Assembly (NCBI GenBank): GCA_036346355.1
Contig: CM070580.1
Coordinates: 32,384,874 to 32,448,873, forward strand
Source: Rhipidocladum racemiflorum
Lineage: Eukaryota; Streptophyta; Magnoliopsida; Poales; Poaceae
Length of the DNA: 64,000 bases
Direction: 5' to 3'
In this document: positions 45,330 to 58,345 of the stretch, one piece after another
Position numbering within the stretch: the stretch's first letter is position 1
Layout: each line of letters starts with the position of its first letter
Translations under genes and position numbers: made by a program
The notes under the pieces: model-generated
Databases searched by the model: none
What the model saw: only the letters and a program-made list of their open reading frames with translations
Told to the model about the DNA's origin: nothing

Positions 45330-47410
45330 TTTTTCAAGCATGCCCGCAAGGTGGTCTCCAAGAGCACCTGGCAGCTCTTCTTCTAGGAGTCGACTGGTAG
45401 GAGTAAGGACTCCTCTCTTCCATGGGAGTGCCTCGACTAGAGCAGCAGAGATCGCTTGAGAGGTGTCTCGGAGGAGGCACAGAGGAGGTTGCTCCCTGCA
45501 GCACTGGTTCTCGAGGAGGTTTCTCCCGCAGCACTGGTTTCCGAGGAGGTTGCTCCTGCCAAAGAGGGTTCTCGAGGCATAGGATGAGGAGCACAGCAGT
45601 TGAAGAGGATGAGGGGACGAGGGGAGACGGAGCAGAGGAGGATGAGGGTGCCGAGGAGACGGAGCAGAAGGAGGATGATGATGATGCACCTCGCACACGC
45701 CTTCTGTACTTGTTAGCATGTTATACTGTGCATAGACTTTGCATTCTCATGTTTGGTTATTTTGTGTTCCGGATGTAACAACATACCTCAGCTGCTGAAC
45801 ATAGGTTACGGAGGTTGATCGTCCTATGCGGACCTGTAAGTTATTTTGTAAATCTATATTTGAAATTTGTTGTATAACTAATTCCGCTTGATTTCATGAA
45901 ATGTAGGCAATGGAATGACGTGGCGTGGGAGGGACGCCGCCAAAGATAGGCAGGTTAACTCTGCCTGGGAGCCATCCGCCGCCACCACTACCCCGGCTTG
46001 GTGGAAATCAACGCTGCAAAAGATCCTACTTCTTAAATGGGAGCACTACAAAGTTGGCTCTTGATGTCCTAAGACGCACCGCTGTTTACGAGGTGTGGCA
46101 CGATTTCTCGGGTAAGTTCCTTAATTTTGTTTGTACAGCTTCATACATATAAATTAAAATTATTGTGGCACAACTTAAGCATTGTTGTTGCAGGAGAGAT
46201 ACCGCTTATGCGGACGAGGATGTCCCCACAATCATGCGAAGGCGCACAAGGTGTTCAACAAGGTAGCGGCAAGGGTGGTGAAGGACATGATCTCCAATGC
46301 TAGAGTCCAGCGGTTTGCATGTTCTACAAGAGGTGAAGCAGGAGAAGATGAACAAGAAGCTCAGCATCCAAGATCTACCTACGCTGAGGACGAGTACCGC
46401 AGTAACCGCCCCTGGTTATCAAGTGTCCTGATGCTTGGCAAGCTCTTTGTACGTATTGGGCATCGCCGCTTTTGTTGCCAAGTCGAACAAGAAGAGAGGC
46501 AATCGAGAGGCAGTGATCCGCTCGCACCGTATGGCGCCGATGGACACCCTACGCTAGCGGCGCATGGTATGTCTATATATTGAGTTCATCATGATTTCGG
46601 ATGCATGGTACTAACTTTCGATTATAGGAGGCTGAAAGTGGCATTGCCCTCAGCTACATAGAGACATATCTTCGGGACACATGAACAGGATCCTACACAC
46701 TTAATCACTATGCAACCAGCAAATGATCGAGAGGCTTGTAAGTTGTTTACTCTATTTTGAAGTAATATGATCTTTCAAATTGTTGTGTTAACAACAAATC
46801 ATGCAGAGAAATATGGGGATGAAATGGTTCGACGTCATGGCCCAGTGAGTACGACTGGAGGAGGGAAGACCTTGATGTCCAGTGTTGTACCACAATGGTG
46901 GAGGCAAGAGCCATGGAAGGTGAGAGATCATCCGCCTTCTAAAAGTTGTCGGGAATTATGATTTGATTGTGAGTGTGTACTTGCAATTAATGAATACATT
47001 TGTTTCTAATGTCTTTAAGGTTCTCAATGTTCAATGGGTTGTGGACTGACGTTGCTTTGAGCCAAGCAAGAACGCCATAGTCATCACAGAGCAGCGCCGC
47101 TTCCTCTCGAGAGACAAGGCTTCAGCAAGAGCTGTTACAATCAAAGGAAGAACTGAGGCTACGCAGAGCGCCTAGCGCAACACGAGGACGAGTTGAGAAA
47201 CATGAGAAGACAAAGCAAGAGTACTTTCTGCACCTATCTACAAGTAAGTTAAAAATGTTCAATTTTAGTGATTAAGTGTTTAGCTCGACAATTTTTAGTT
47301 ATACACCTAAATGTATGAGATCTAACACGTTGTTTATGTAGGAATGCTTCTCGCAAATGGGGCCTCATTTCGTGTTACATAGCCTCCACTTTCTCCGTCA
47401 CAGATTTCCT
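45330..47410 (+). pseudogene. Transposase_24-like (TnpA-type) multi-exon relic
   Basis: Exons recognisable by alignment to the CACTA-A gene: an N-terminal acidic exon at about 45330-45715 with 'ctcgaggaggtt' repeats; about 45790-45832; about 45905-46110 (RHH, EVWHDF words); about 46193-46566 (AHKVFNKVAARVVKDMISNARVQ); 46629-46740 (EAESGIALSY); 46806-46920 (EKYGDEMVRRHG); 47020-47247. Donors GTAAGT at 45837 and 46111 and GTGAGA at 46920 look genuine. Many stops and shifts are present (for example after ISNARVQ). The protein would be a subterminal-motif binder if intact. Confidence 0.7.
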
Positions 47411-47684
47411 CGCCACCTCCACCAAAGATGTACATACATATACTTTTCCATTTTGTTCTAGTTATTTGCAATTCAAGACTAACATCAAATTATATATGTC
47501 CTTTCTATTGTGGTTCAACCTCACATGCTCCAAGGCTCCCCAAATGTCGATGGTTTCCTCGCGTCTGGAGGTAGTGCACATAACTCGAATAACCCTAATA
47601 GTGGGAACAACATTAATAGTTAGAACGATGGTTTTAGCCTGATGGTTTTGTGATGTGACTTTGCATTTGTGATGTGAATGTGTC

Positions 47685-47830
47685 GAACGGTGGTTGATGT
47701 CGCTTATTGTAATGGTGAATGGTTGATGTCGCTTACATTTGTGATGTGAATGTGACTTCTCGCAAATGGTGAATGTTTCGTGGTGGTTGATGTCGCTTGT
47801 TGACTGTGGTCGTGAATGGTTATTATATTT
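47685..47830. repeat. Short degenerate minisatellite
   Basis: 'ggttgatgtcgctt' recurs near 47692, 47721 and 47786, mixed with 'tttgtgatgtgaatgtg' near 47667 and 47737. Present in inverted form at about 35450-35600. Confidence 0.65.
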
Positions 47831-47884
47831 CGGCTGAATTTGCCCGTAATTTGCCCATAATGCTTTTTTTTTTTTGCTGCACAT

Positions 47885-48299
47885 CCCAAAGATTTTCGTC
47901 GGCCAGGATGGCCGACGAAAATCTTTAGACAAATTCCAAGATTTTCGCCGCCAGGTATGGCCGACGGCAAATGCCAGATTTTCGCTTCATTGTAGTCCGC
48001 CGATGAAAATAACTATTTTCGTCGGCTTTTGGGTGGCCGATGAAACTAACTATTTTCGTCGGCTGTTGGTTGGCCGACGAAAATAATGGTCATCGGGCAC
48101 CTTTTTCGTCGGTTAGATCGACCGAATTTAAAAACTCTATTTTTGCCGCTGTCGACTTTAAAATGTGCCTTTTTTCGTCGGGTTATTTTCGTCGCTTATT
48201 TTCGCTTGCCAGTTTCTAATTTAAAACGGTTATTTTTGTCGGGAAAGCCCTTTTTTCATCGGCTTTTGGCCGACGAAAATTTGGCGGATTCCTGTAGTG
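47885..48299. repeat. 3' subterminal motif array of CACTA-B
   Basis: At least seven motif pairs, for example 'ttttcgtcggccaggatggccgacg' (split here as two half-motifs around 47893 and 47909), and others near 48015, 48052, 48105, 48175 and 48255. It ends with TAGTG at 48295-48299. Confidence 0.8.
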
Positions 48300-49967
48300 A
48301 TTCAAATTAGCACAAAGGCTGTAAACATTTTACTTAAGTTTCAAATTGTCCGACGAGCCCCTCCAAAAGGTTTCATGAATTTTTTTAGTTAAGTTGATAC
48401 ATTTGAAAAATATGAAATCCCACTTGTCATTAATCTAGGGCACTAAAAGAATTTATAAGAAAATCATATGGTTGCTAAAATACTGAAAATTTTACACAAA
48501 CATCAGTACTACCTCAGAAACACCCTAAAAGAATTCATAAAATTTAGAGCTAATTTGATAGCTCTAGAAATTCCAGAAATGTCTAGCAAATCTGAAAATA
48601 GAAAGCGCCTATCCAGTAGTATGCTCATAGCAAACCCTAAAGCAACTGATAAGGATAACAACACTAGAAGAACTCATCAGTGGAATACCTGTATCCTGCG
48701 GTATAGAACATGTCGTTGGGTTTTTTCCATTGCTTCACCCACTAAATATCAACAATAGCAAAGTTGGGTATATTCGTACTCAGTAAGACTTGTAGTTTAT
48801 TGCAGAAATATAATTAAATGTAGGCTATATCAAAAGAGAAGGCTACTATGTCAAAAGACAAGATTTGATGTATGATCCCAACAAGGGGGCCAAGGAATGT
48901 GAGGGCTTGCTCTTCTGCTCTTACTCTTGCGAAACATTTTGTTTGGTGGTGGGAGAGCAAAGAGAGAGCAAACTTAGAGCAAATAAAGAGAATAAACTCA
49001 TGAGAGAGAAAACTCAAGAGAATTTGTGTTCTGAAGAAACAAGTGGCTAAAGAGGATTTTAAAGCGAGCGATTAGGCTCTCATTCATTTGCATGTTGGCA
49101 TTCGTTCGTTGGCATCAGCTTTAGTTCTTTCAGTCGTCATGTCACTGTCTCCATTTGTCTTTTTCCCATTGGCAATTGACCATTGCGCCGCTTCTCTCAT
49201 TTTGCCTCATGTTCTCCTCTCTGCCCGTCCCTTTCTCTGGGAATCCATTGCTCATTCTCTCTTTCACCCCCTCTTTCTCCCTCCCCTCCCTCCCTCTTTT
49301 TTCCTTTTCTCTCTCTCTCACAAGGTGGGCCGATCGACCCGATCAGCTGAAGCATTTAGGCCCCTAATTTTATTTGGGTTTTGGTAATTAATGATAATCA
49401 TGTTTTAAGGACTAACAAATTTCTCTTGAGCATATGTGAATAGGTTGGTCCCTGACTTTGTACACATAAAGGTGAAATCATGAAGCAAAGTAAATGAAGG
49501 GCTCAAGCTCAAGGGCAAGGCATAAAAGATTAAGAACCTTTTTCTAGCTTTTGCCGATTTTGGCATTTGGAGAAAGAGATCAGATCGCTAGAATAGGGAC
49601 CTTTGGCTAGTAGTTTGAGGGTGCTTAAGATTAATGACTCAAAAGACTTTTGCATATTTGATTTGTGCTTGCATTGAAAATTCTCTAAAAATCTAAGTTT
49701 CTGAAATCGGCACCACCATATAGTGTATTTGTAGGTACTATCATTGAGTCAACAATACCGCTTTAGTGGAGTGGTTGTTATTTTCTAGAAGAGCCATTTT
49801 TTGGTTTTTGGTGCAATCGGCACAATCGACGTGATTTTCCGGTGTTGCCACAACTTGGCACCACCGCATTTTTGGCTCGGTAGCATTTTTTTTTCCAAAA
49901 AGGTGTCTTAATGCAACTTCTCTGTGATTTTATTTGATCGACACAACCGTGGTGATTTTTCGGTACT
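48300..49967 (+). mobile_element. Copia-like LTR fragment plus anonymous DNA (right-arm copy)
   Basis: Mirror of 33309-34964. 'gaagcatttaggcccctaa' near 49352 marks the Copia-LTR-like start, in plus orientation. It is cut at 49967 by Gyp1, with GTACT just before the LTR as the likely target duplication. Confidence 0.45.
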
Positions 49968-52151
49968 TGTAACAACCCGACACCACCCGTGCCTGAATGT
50001 CACTACAACAAGCAAAATTATCAACTAAAAAGCATTTCTAATAAAAATTTTAGCAAGAACACAAACAACATAGAATAAAAATTTCAGCAACATAAAACAT
50101 CTCCAATTAATGGCTACACAACATCTAGAACATAATTTGCAAGGTAGGATAAAGAAAGATAACAATATGACCTCAAAGTAGTTACCCAATCCACGAACAA
50201 GGTTTATCATGATATAACCATAGACATAAGCCATAAACTCTCATCCAAAAATATCGAGACAAATACTTAACAAAACATAACCAATATGATAACCATAAAC
50301 TCCACACCAAATTTAACTAGACAAAAGCAAGGTATAATCGATGACACAATCCACTAGATGGAATCTATTACATTAAATTTAAATACGTGTTTGTCTAAAT
50401 TGAATGATATCAAGTGAAATGGTGGAGCTAAATCCTTTTTCCATATGCCAATCTCAAAGTACCTAAAAAATATTAAATAAACAAGCGTGAGTTCAAAACT
50501 CAGCAAAGTGCAACATACCATGAAAATAACACATAAAAATAAATCATGTCAATTTGAATCATAGTATGTTAACCGTACAAGAGAGCAAGCACACTAACTT
50601 AACATTCTTTCCTCTTTAACCATGCAATGCATCATGTATGCTTATAATGCACATCACATAGTGTATATTGGTATAGTTGAGTGCACACCGCTTGTACACC
50701 CTCTCATTCCCATCTATCACGTGGAGGGGCCTACCGAAGTTGGTCTTTCATGCTCACTACATGTGAGACATAGAGGCCCACACGGGTCTCCTCTTCCATC
50801 ATGACTGCACATATGCAAATGACATGAACAAATTGCAAGTTGCATCCTAATCACATTCTCATAGCCGTAAACATAACACCAACATAACTATTAACATAAG
50901 CATCGCAAATTATGTATGTAATAGTGCTAATATGGAACTTCAAATATTTAAGACAGCATAATACAATTATCAAAATGATCACCGAACCACACTATACATC
51001 AACATTTACGATACACTTGCCTTTAACCTCGAGGAGCAAAGTGGCGAGAGATTGACGCCACTCCAGAATTCATACCACCTGAAATAATTTACATACATCT
51101 CAAAACAATGCACGCGAAAGGCAAAACCTCCTCTATGTTGTCCCGATGACCTAAGGGCTATAAGTTCTAACCCAAAAACCCAAATGACAGAAACAATGAG
51201 CTATTGGATATATACCAAAGATTTTTCACAAATTTCTAATTGCCCAACGTACTCAAATAAACCACCTAGCCTTTCAATTCTAGCCCTGAACACCAGTCTG
51301 CTGCCACTCTGGATAGCCAACTTAAAACTAACATAAAAACAATTATACAACTCCCAATTCAGTAAATGAGAACATTTTTAAAATCTACAAGAAATTTTCT
51401 AACTTTCTCTAGTTATTGAGAAAATTTGATTCGGTCTCTAACTAGCCCTAAAAAGCAAATTACCGCAGGTACTACCAGCAGCGATAGATTCTGTACAGCA
51501 GGCAATCAAATAGCCGTAACTTTTAAACGGCTAAACCTGAATTCATGTTCTTGGTCTCTAATGAAATATAAGATGATGATCTACAACTTTTACAAAAGCC
51601 AACCCCTTTGAAAATGAACCTAGGGTACACAAATTAACGCCCTAAAATTGTGATTTGATCTGTTTGAATTCACAGAATGCCATCAAACTTAAGATCATAC
51701 AATCAAACCTAATCCCCCTCATTAGAACTAGTAAAACTAACATACAAACTCCTAATCACAGCCTTTAAACATGGTGAAACAAGAATACCTTGAGACAGAG
51801 GGAGAGGGAGGCGGCGCCGGGAGGAAAAACTGTTGGGGGAGGGGATGCTTGGAGGAGGAGGCGCGACTGGGAGGTGCTGCACCAGGGAGAAAAGGGGGAG
51901 GGGCTACTGCTACTGGGAGGATGTGGGAGAAGGGGGAGAGATGGGATAAGTGGGCTAGGGTTGGGGAACCCCCCCACATGGGCCAAAACCCTCCACCTAA
52001 GGCCTACGGACAGCCCACATCGGCCCAAATCTCCTCGGTGGTCCAAAGACAGCCCAAAAGACCCACAACTGGTCCACTAAGCCTAAAAATAGCTCATACT
52101 ACTCCCAAAATAAATATCCCATGGCGGTTCAATTCTAAATGGGATATTACA
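49968..52151 (-). mobile_element. Gyp1 3' LTR (right-arm copy)
   Basis: Plus-strand ends TGTAACAACCC (49968) and GGGATATTACA (52151). 2184 bp against 2192 on the left. The hairpin seen at 32570-32591 is partly deleted here (near 50680-50700). Confidence 0.88.
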
Positions 52152-52162
52152 TTCTTCCCTCT
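52152..52162 (-). other. Polypurine tract of Gyp1 (right-arm copy)
   Basis: Reverse complement of AGAGGGAAGAA, next to the LTR start. Confidence 0.7.
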
Positions 52163-54196
52163 ATTAACAAGATTTGACCCCGAATCTGAGCACTCTTCTA
52201 CCCGACAACCAAAAGTAATAAGGAAATTGAGTCTTGTCACATACCTGAAGTGAACAACTTGGGATATTTCTCACACTTATGAGATTCAAATTCCCAGGTC
52301 GCTTGCCTCTCAGATTGATGCGACCACAAGACTTTAAGTAATAAGGAAATTGAGTCTTGTCACATACCTGAAGTGAACAACTTGGGATATTTCTCACACT
52401 TATGAGATTCAAATTCCCAGGTCGCTTGCCTCTCGATTGATGCGACCACAAGACTTTAATAAACCTCGTGGGTTCTATTTTTCAATACCCGCCTAATTCC
52501 CTAAAATTTCCACCGGGTCGAGACTCGAAGTGATATTGTGCTCAATCACCCATGGCTCAAGCAGAACAACCAGCTCTGGGTCATGAAGGTAATTCCTCAA
52601 CATGGATACATGGAACGCGTTATGCACTCCTTGCATTGACCCAGGAAGCTCCAACCGATATGCCAATTTCCCGATTCGAGCCATAATAGGAAATGGTCCA
52701 ACGCACTCAAAGCTAAACTTCCCTTTGGTGCCAAACCGAAACATACCTCAAGAGGACGCTGCATAACTACTTCAAACTCTAAATCTCGACTCTCACATCA
52801 ACATAGCTTTTCTCTCGCTCACTCTAGGTTGCAAGGAGATTTTGCCTCACCTCTGCCACTCGATCAATAGTTTGCTGAACCCAATCAGGGCCAAGAACCG
52901 CTCTTTCCCCTACTGCATCCCAACATAGGGGTGATTTGTACTTTCGCTCATAGAGCGCATCATAAGGAGCGGCTCAAATGTTTGCATGAAAGCTACTATA
53001 ATAAGCAAATTCAGCAAGAGCCAAGTGATCTTCCCAACAACCCTTTCATGCCAGAACACCAGATTTAAGCATATCCTCCTCCAAGGTCTGAATGGTACGC
53101 TCAGACTAACTATCAGTTTGAGGATGGAAGGCAGAGCTAAGATGAAGCTGTGTGCCCAAAGCACTCTGCAAACTCTACCAAAACTTGAAGACAAACTTTG
53201 CATCACGATAAAAAACAATTGTCTTTGGCACACCACGAAGTCTCATAATTTCATGCACGTAGATAGGAGCCAACTCGCTCGCTGAATTTATCGTGCGAAT
53301 GGGGATGAAGTGAGTAGACTTGCTGAGACGGTCTACTACAACCCAGATAACATCCTTCCCTCGTTGAGTACGAGGTAGGCCAACCACAAAGTCCATAAAT
53401 ATGCCATCCCAAGGCCAAACAGGAACACCCAAAGGTTGTAGCAACCCTGCTGGTTGCTTATGTTCAGTCTTCACCTTCTGACAAATCCCACAAGATGCTA
53501 CATACTAAGCAATATCAACCCTCATCCTTTTCCACCAGAAGCTCTTTTTCAAATCCTGGAACACTTTAGTCTCAACAGGATGAACTGTATACGGGGTACG
53601 ATGAGCCCCTTTTAATGTCATCCATAACTTGAGACTTCTGGGTTACACAATGGCGGCCCTTAAACCGCAAAGCACCAACTTCATCAATGCTGAAATTCCC
53701 AGTCTTTGCTTTATTAATGTGTTTTCTCACTTGTTGAAGTAGCCGGTCGTGCTGCTGTGCCTCACGCACATGATCTAGAATTGCAGACTCTAGAATTAAC
53801 TGAGTTTTAGCATGCACGGTGCCTACAAAACAAAAGAAAATCCCCATATGCTCAAAATCATCAATGAGGCAATAACCAATAGGGGGTGTCGCCTTGCGAC
53901 TAAGCGCATCAGCCACTACATTAGCCTTGCCCGGATAATACTGGATTGTAAGGTCATAATCTTTGATCAATTCCAGCCACCTTTTTTTGCCTCAAATTCA
54001 AGTCTTTCTGAGTGAAGATGTACTTGAGGCTCATGTGATCAGTGAAGATGTCATAGGATTCACCATACAAGTAATGCCTCCAAATCTTCAAGGCAAAGAC
54101 CATAGTAGATAGTTCAAGGTCATGGGTGGGGTAGTTTTGTTCATGCCTTTTTAACTGTCTTGACGCATAAGCAATAACTTTTCCCTCTTGCATGAG
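52163..54196 (-). pseudogene. Gyp1 RNase H second half and integrase (right-arm copy)
   Basis: Minus strand, from 54196 down: LMQEGKVIAYASRQL and FTDHMSLKYIF (RNase H, 53954-54196), then YYPGKANVVADALSRKA in an open frame 53572-53970 that is longer than in the left arm. The integrase core VWPWDGIFMDFVVGLP lies at 53175-53474 and the C-terminal region NAFHVSMLRNYLHDP at 52493-52744. It carries the same FYRDAKF loss of the second catalytic site, the same TAG after it and the same 123-bp duplication (about 52215-52460) as the left copy. Confidence 0.85.
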
Positions 54197-54434
54197 CACA
54201 CTGTGACAATACGATTAGAATTTAAGCCGTTTTTTGTTCATTTCTGGGTTTGTGGGCCATTGTCGGGGAGATTGGGCCTTGAGGGACTGTAGTCTGGGCT
54301 TCCTGTGGGAGGCTTTTGGCCCATGTGGGGGATGAAAGGCAGTATACCCTAGGTTTCCCCCCACCCCATCCTTGCGCCTCCCCACCCCCATACGTGCCCC
54401 CCTACTTTCCTCCCACTTTGGCCAGCGCCCCACC

Positions 54435-57256
54435 TGCCGTGAGCCGCCCAGATCGCCCTCGAAGTTGTTGGATGAATAAATACTCCCATCGGATTTGGAT
54501 CCTAGCAACGAATCACCGAAGGTGATCTCGCATAATACCCAAGCCCAATCGAGACAACTCCAAGAAACATCCTAACAATTCGACAACCATCCCGGTATTC
54601 CCAGATATGCGACTCCGAACTCGCCCAGATCCCCACATACCGGTTTCCACAATGCTATCAATTCAATTTGCACAAAGGGGGCAACGAACTCGAAACTTTC
54701 GAACCAACACGCAAGCGGAAAACAAACGGCACAAAGACAAACCCGACAACCACCAAACCAAGATCAAAAACAACACCAAGACTCTAAACTAGGCCAGAAC
54801 CCAAAAAAAGGGACCAAGACTCCGAAAACGGAAAATTTCGGCATGACCTTTCTAGATCCTACGGACATCCACTCAGCAGACAAGAAAACACAGTTCAATA
54901 TATATATCGAAAGTAAAAGCAACATCCACAAAGACCACCATAGTATCAGCAGTTAAGGAAAACACACACGGAGCCTGACATCCACATGACCAACCATTTC
55001 CCAAATCCAAAAGCCCACCAAAACGCCTATCTATACAACAAAAGAATCAACCGTCGCATTTTAACAAAAGTAAAGTAATCCCCGGAAGTGTTCTGCCCCT
55101 GAACACTCCCGGGCGTAGACGGCATCGCCAGCCGCTACTCGGTGCTCCCGCCCGGTCACCGAGAGGCAGATGGGCAGAACTCACACCCGCCAACCTCGAT
55201 CCTCACGAAAAACCACAAAGCGTACATGAGTACGAAAGGTACTCGCAAGACTTACCCGGGTCCATATATGACCGACTCCAAAGGATTATGCATTTAGTTG
55301 TAGCAAGGAGTAAGCTTAAGGTAAAAGTGCTTTGGAAAAGCATTAACATTTGTAATATAAGTGCGATAACCGAACCAATTACAAGTTTAAAGCAGTTATA
55401 GACCGCACTTACTTCTAGTGTGAAATTAAAAGTAACAACAATTAAAGTAGAGCAATACATAACCAATTTAAAGCTCAAGCCCAACGGCGAACCACAAGTT
55501 CAAGTTATTTACTACGTGATCAGGCGATGAAAGAGCTTGCTCATATCCGAGAGCGCCGCAATTCGATCGCTTAATTAACCCTCGCAGGAAGCATTGATCG
55601 CACGACACTTACCACAAGGGCCTAGTGTCAACTCCTCCCAATCATACCCAATCGCTGCCGGCCCTCCTGTGGTCTCGAAAACCTAGCACCCCTCGAGCAG
55701 CCCCAAGCCCGGCTTGGCGCTCGAGAGTCGGGCCTAAGCCTCACCCTCAACCACGCCCAACCACAGGAAGTTACGGTCCATCGATTCCGTATGAGAGAAA
55801 GAGTGGCTTACCGCACCATAATCGGGCATGCGACCAACCGTGTGCTCAATCAAAGGGCAACCATCGAATCGGTCCTTAATCGACTCAGACGGAACTACCA
55901 CATCGGGTCTCCTTACCCAATGCCCCAACCTTCCCGCCCGGCTCCAATTCAACCTTTCCTTACATAACCGCACTCCATTTCATTTCATCACAAGTAAAGT
56001 AATCGATCTCAAGCGGTGGACCATCCACCACTTGGCCCAACCCGACGCCTATGCAAACTAAGCAGTGGACGCAATATAATACTCGTAGTCTAGTTCCAAA
56101 GGAGGTGTTTAGCAATTAACAAGGAGCGATGTGCAACAAGTAGGATCTAGCCCTCTTCCCCAATTAAATTCCTAATACGTGACTTAATCATCAAATCGGC
56201 AATTTATTCTCAAAAATGCAATTACATATACGGATGAATATGCATAGGTGCTTGCCTGATGCTTCACGAGCCTCGGTGACAACTCCGCTTCACCGTGATC
56301 ACTCCTCGATCGCGCCACGCCACCCTCCGCGTGATCGTTCTCTACACGACACATATGTATGAAATGAGATGCATGCTATGCCGATGACATGAAATGAGAA
56401 TTGAAAAACAACACGCAAGTATTCGACAACCAACAAGGAAATACAATATGAAAGTCCACCAACAAACAACAAACTTTGAAATGCCCAATATGTCCAGTAA
56501 TGACCACTATAAGTCATTCACCCATTCTCGATCTCTCACGCACAATCAATCATATATAATCGAGCATCCACAAAACTCTAACCTCGATTAGTATTAATTA
56601 CCATCACGTACCACATGACCTAGATACGGATTCTAGTATTTCGCATTGTGGCTTAGCATCAATCCAACATCCACTAAACACATTCACTCACTAATTAAAC
56701 TAAATCACTAATTGGAACCTTGTTGGCATTCGATCGAACACCAAGTAGGCGCATTTCAACAACTATTCCATAGCATTTGCATGAGCACTCCCAAGCACAA
56801 TCTCCCCCATGGGCATTCCAACAAACACCTAGCCTACATCCTTCCTAGCATTTCATCAAACACCTAACCTTCATCCAAACCCTAGATCCCCAAACCCACC
56901 ACAATCCTCGCCATGGAGAGGTAGAGTGAGAGAGAGAGAGAGGAGGGAGGAGAGGGCCGTCAGACGGGGTCGCCGCGTGAGGAGGCGGCGCAAGGCCGAG
57001 CTGGAAAAGGGAAGCAGCCTGGGAGGGCGCAGTGAGGGCCACCCACGGAGGAGGGAGAGGTGAGGGAGTGGGGAGGGGGCGTCGGGTGGGGAGGGAGCCG
57101 AGTGGGTGAGGAGGGGGGGTTTCGGGCTGGGGAAATGGGGAGGGGAGAGAGAGAGATGAGTGGGGAGGGAGAGAGGAAAAGAGGTGTGGAAAAAATTGGG
57201 GAGGGAATTTACCCGCTACCCCCATGACCACACATAAGAAAAATCAGACCATGACA
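54435..57256 (-). mobile_element. Nested solo LTR (LTR-h), right-arm copy
   Basis: Flanked by CCACC at 54430-54434 and 57257-57261. 2822 bp, the same length as the left copy. One end is mutated (TGCCGTGAG where the left arm has the reverse of CCTGACA). Confidence 0.88.
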
Positions 57257-58345
57257 CCACCTCCTCCTTTGCTCCCCTCCTCTTCCTCTCCCCTAGACGG
57301 CCCTAGCCTAGGATCCTTCCCCAAGTCCCCTCCCCTCCCTTCTCTGATTTTGCCCTTGGAGATCTCGTGCAATCGAGAGGATCTGGCGAATCCTGGCATT
57401 TGGAGGGTGATCGAGGCCGGGAGGAGGAGATTTTTCGTCGGTTCGTCCATTCTCCAAGGAGAGGTAAGCATTGTAGGTTCTTTTGTAGTGTTTTGGTGCT
57501 GTTTAGATGGGGAAATCCATGCCTAAAACCTTCAATTAGGTGCTGTTATTAGATGTGTTTAAGTTGAATCTAGATCTGTCCTGCGTGCTGCCCTTGCCCA
57601 GATTAGATCGTTAACTTCGCCGCGGATTTGGGAATTTTAGATTCGCTTTTCCTGGGACCTACTGCTATGAAGGTCATAGATAATAGTATTATATTTAAAT
57701 GAAGACTGAAATCACTAAGTTTCGTTCAGCCATTTAAAAGTTATGGCCTTTTTACCGAGCGCTGTCTAATCTGTGTTGCGAATGGTAGTGTCTGTGTTCA
57801 TCTGCAGGTTAGAGGAACTTAGATGCTGAATTAGATTTTCCGAATACTTAGAAAAAGATGGGAAATTTCCTTTAGTTTGAGAAAATGTATTCGTTTACTT
57901 GATTTGGAGTTGTAGAACTGAAGTTATGATCGTTAGAAGGCTGCTATCCCGTTTGGGCAGAATACTGTTTTTTGGGATTTAGGAGTGAGTCGCGAAACCG
58001 ATGTAGTTATGAGTCCTGTGTTACTTTGTTGGCATGTTTTTGAGTGGAATGTATCTATTTGCAGGTGGTGTGACCCTGGTAGTGGCATCAACTACTCACC
58101 ACACCGACATAACATATCAAATGGTTAAATTGCAATATTACGAAATCATAAGGCCACCCAAGCCACAATCACCATAATACACTTGCAATTGTTAAAATGA
58201 GTATTTGCAATATTTATTCATGTTTATGGCATATGTGCATTCATAATGGAAGAGACGACTCCATTCTCGATGCGTGTAATCAGGTTCACACGTAGTGAAC
58301 ACGAAAGACCTACCTCATAGTCCCATCCACAATTGTGAATGGGAG

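Larger units (their letters stand above)
42303..48299 (+). mobile_element. CACTA-B, right-arm copy, both ends present
   Basis: Left end CACTACCGAAGCG at 42303, right end ...GATTCCTGTAGTG at 48299. Both ends have inverted TTTTCGTCGGC motif arrays. Flanks are GAG on the left and ATT on the right, so there is no target duplication: either an end was replaced or the ends come from two elements. Inside: GC-rich leader (42740-43060), long intron, DUF4216 exon, Transposase_24 exons. The DDE transposase core and TAD domain are missing. About 6.0 kb. Confidence 0.8.

Noticed and set aside
45315..45719. Minus-strand open frames of 120-134 codons
   Set aside because: Antisense to the repetitive N-terminal exon of the Transposase_24 relic.
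47685..47830. Possible CRISPR-like repeat spacing
   Set aside because: Only three short degenerate units with uneven spacing, inside a plant transposon; a minisatellite.
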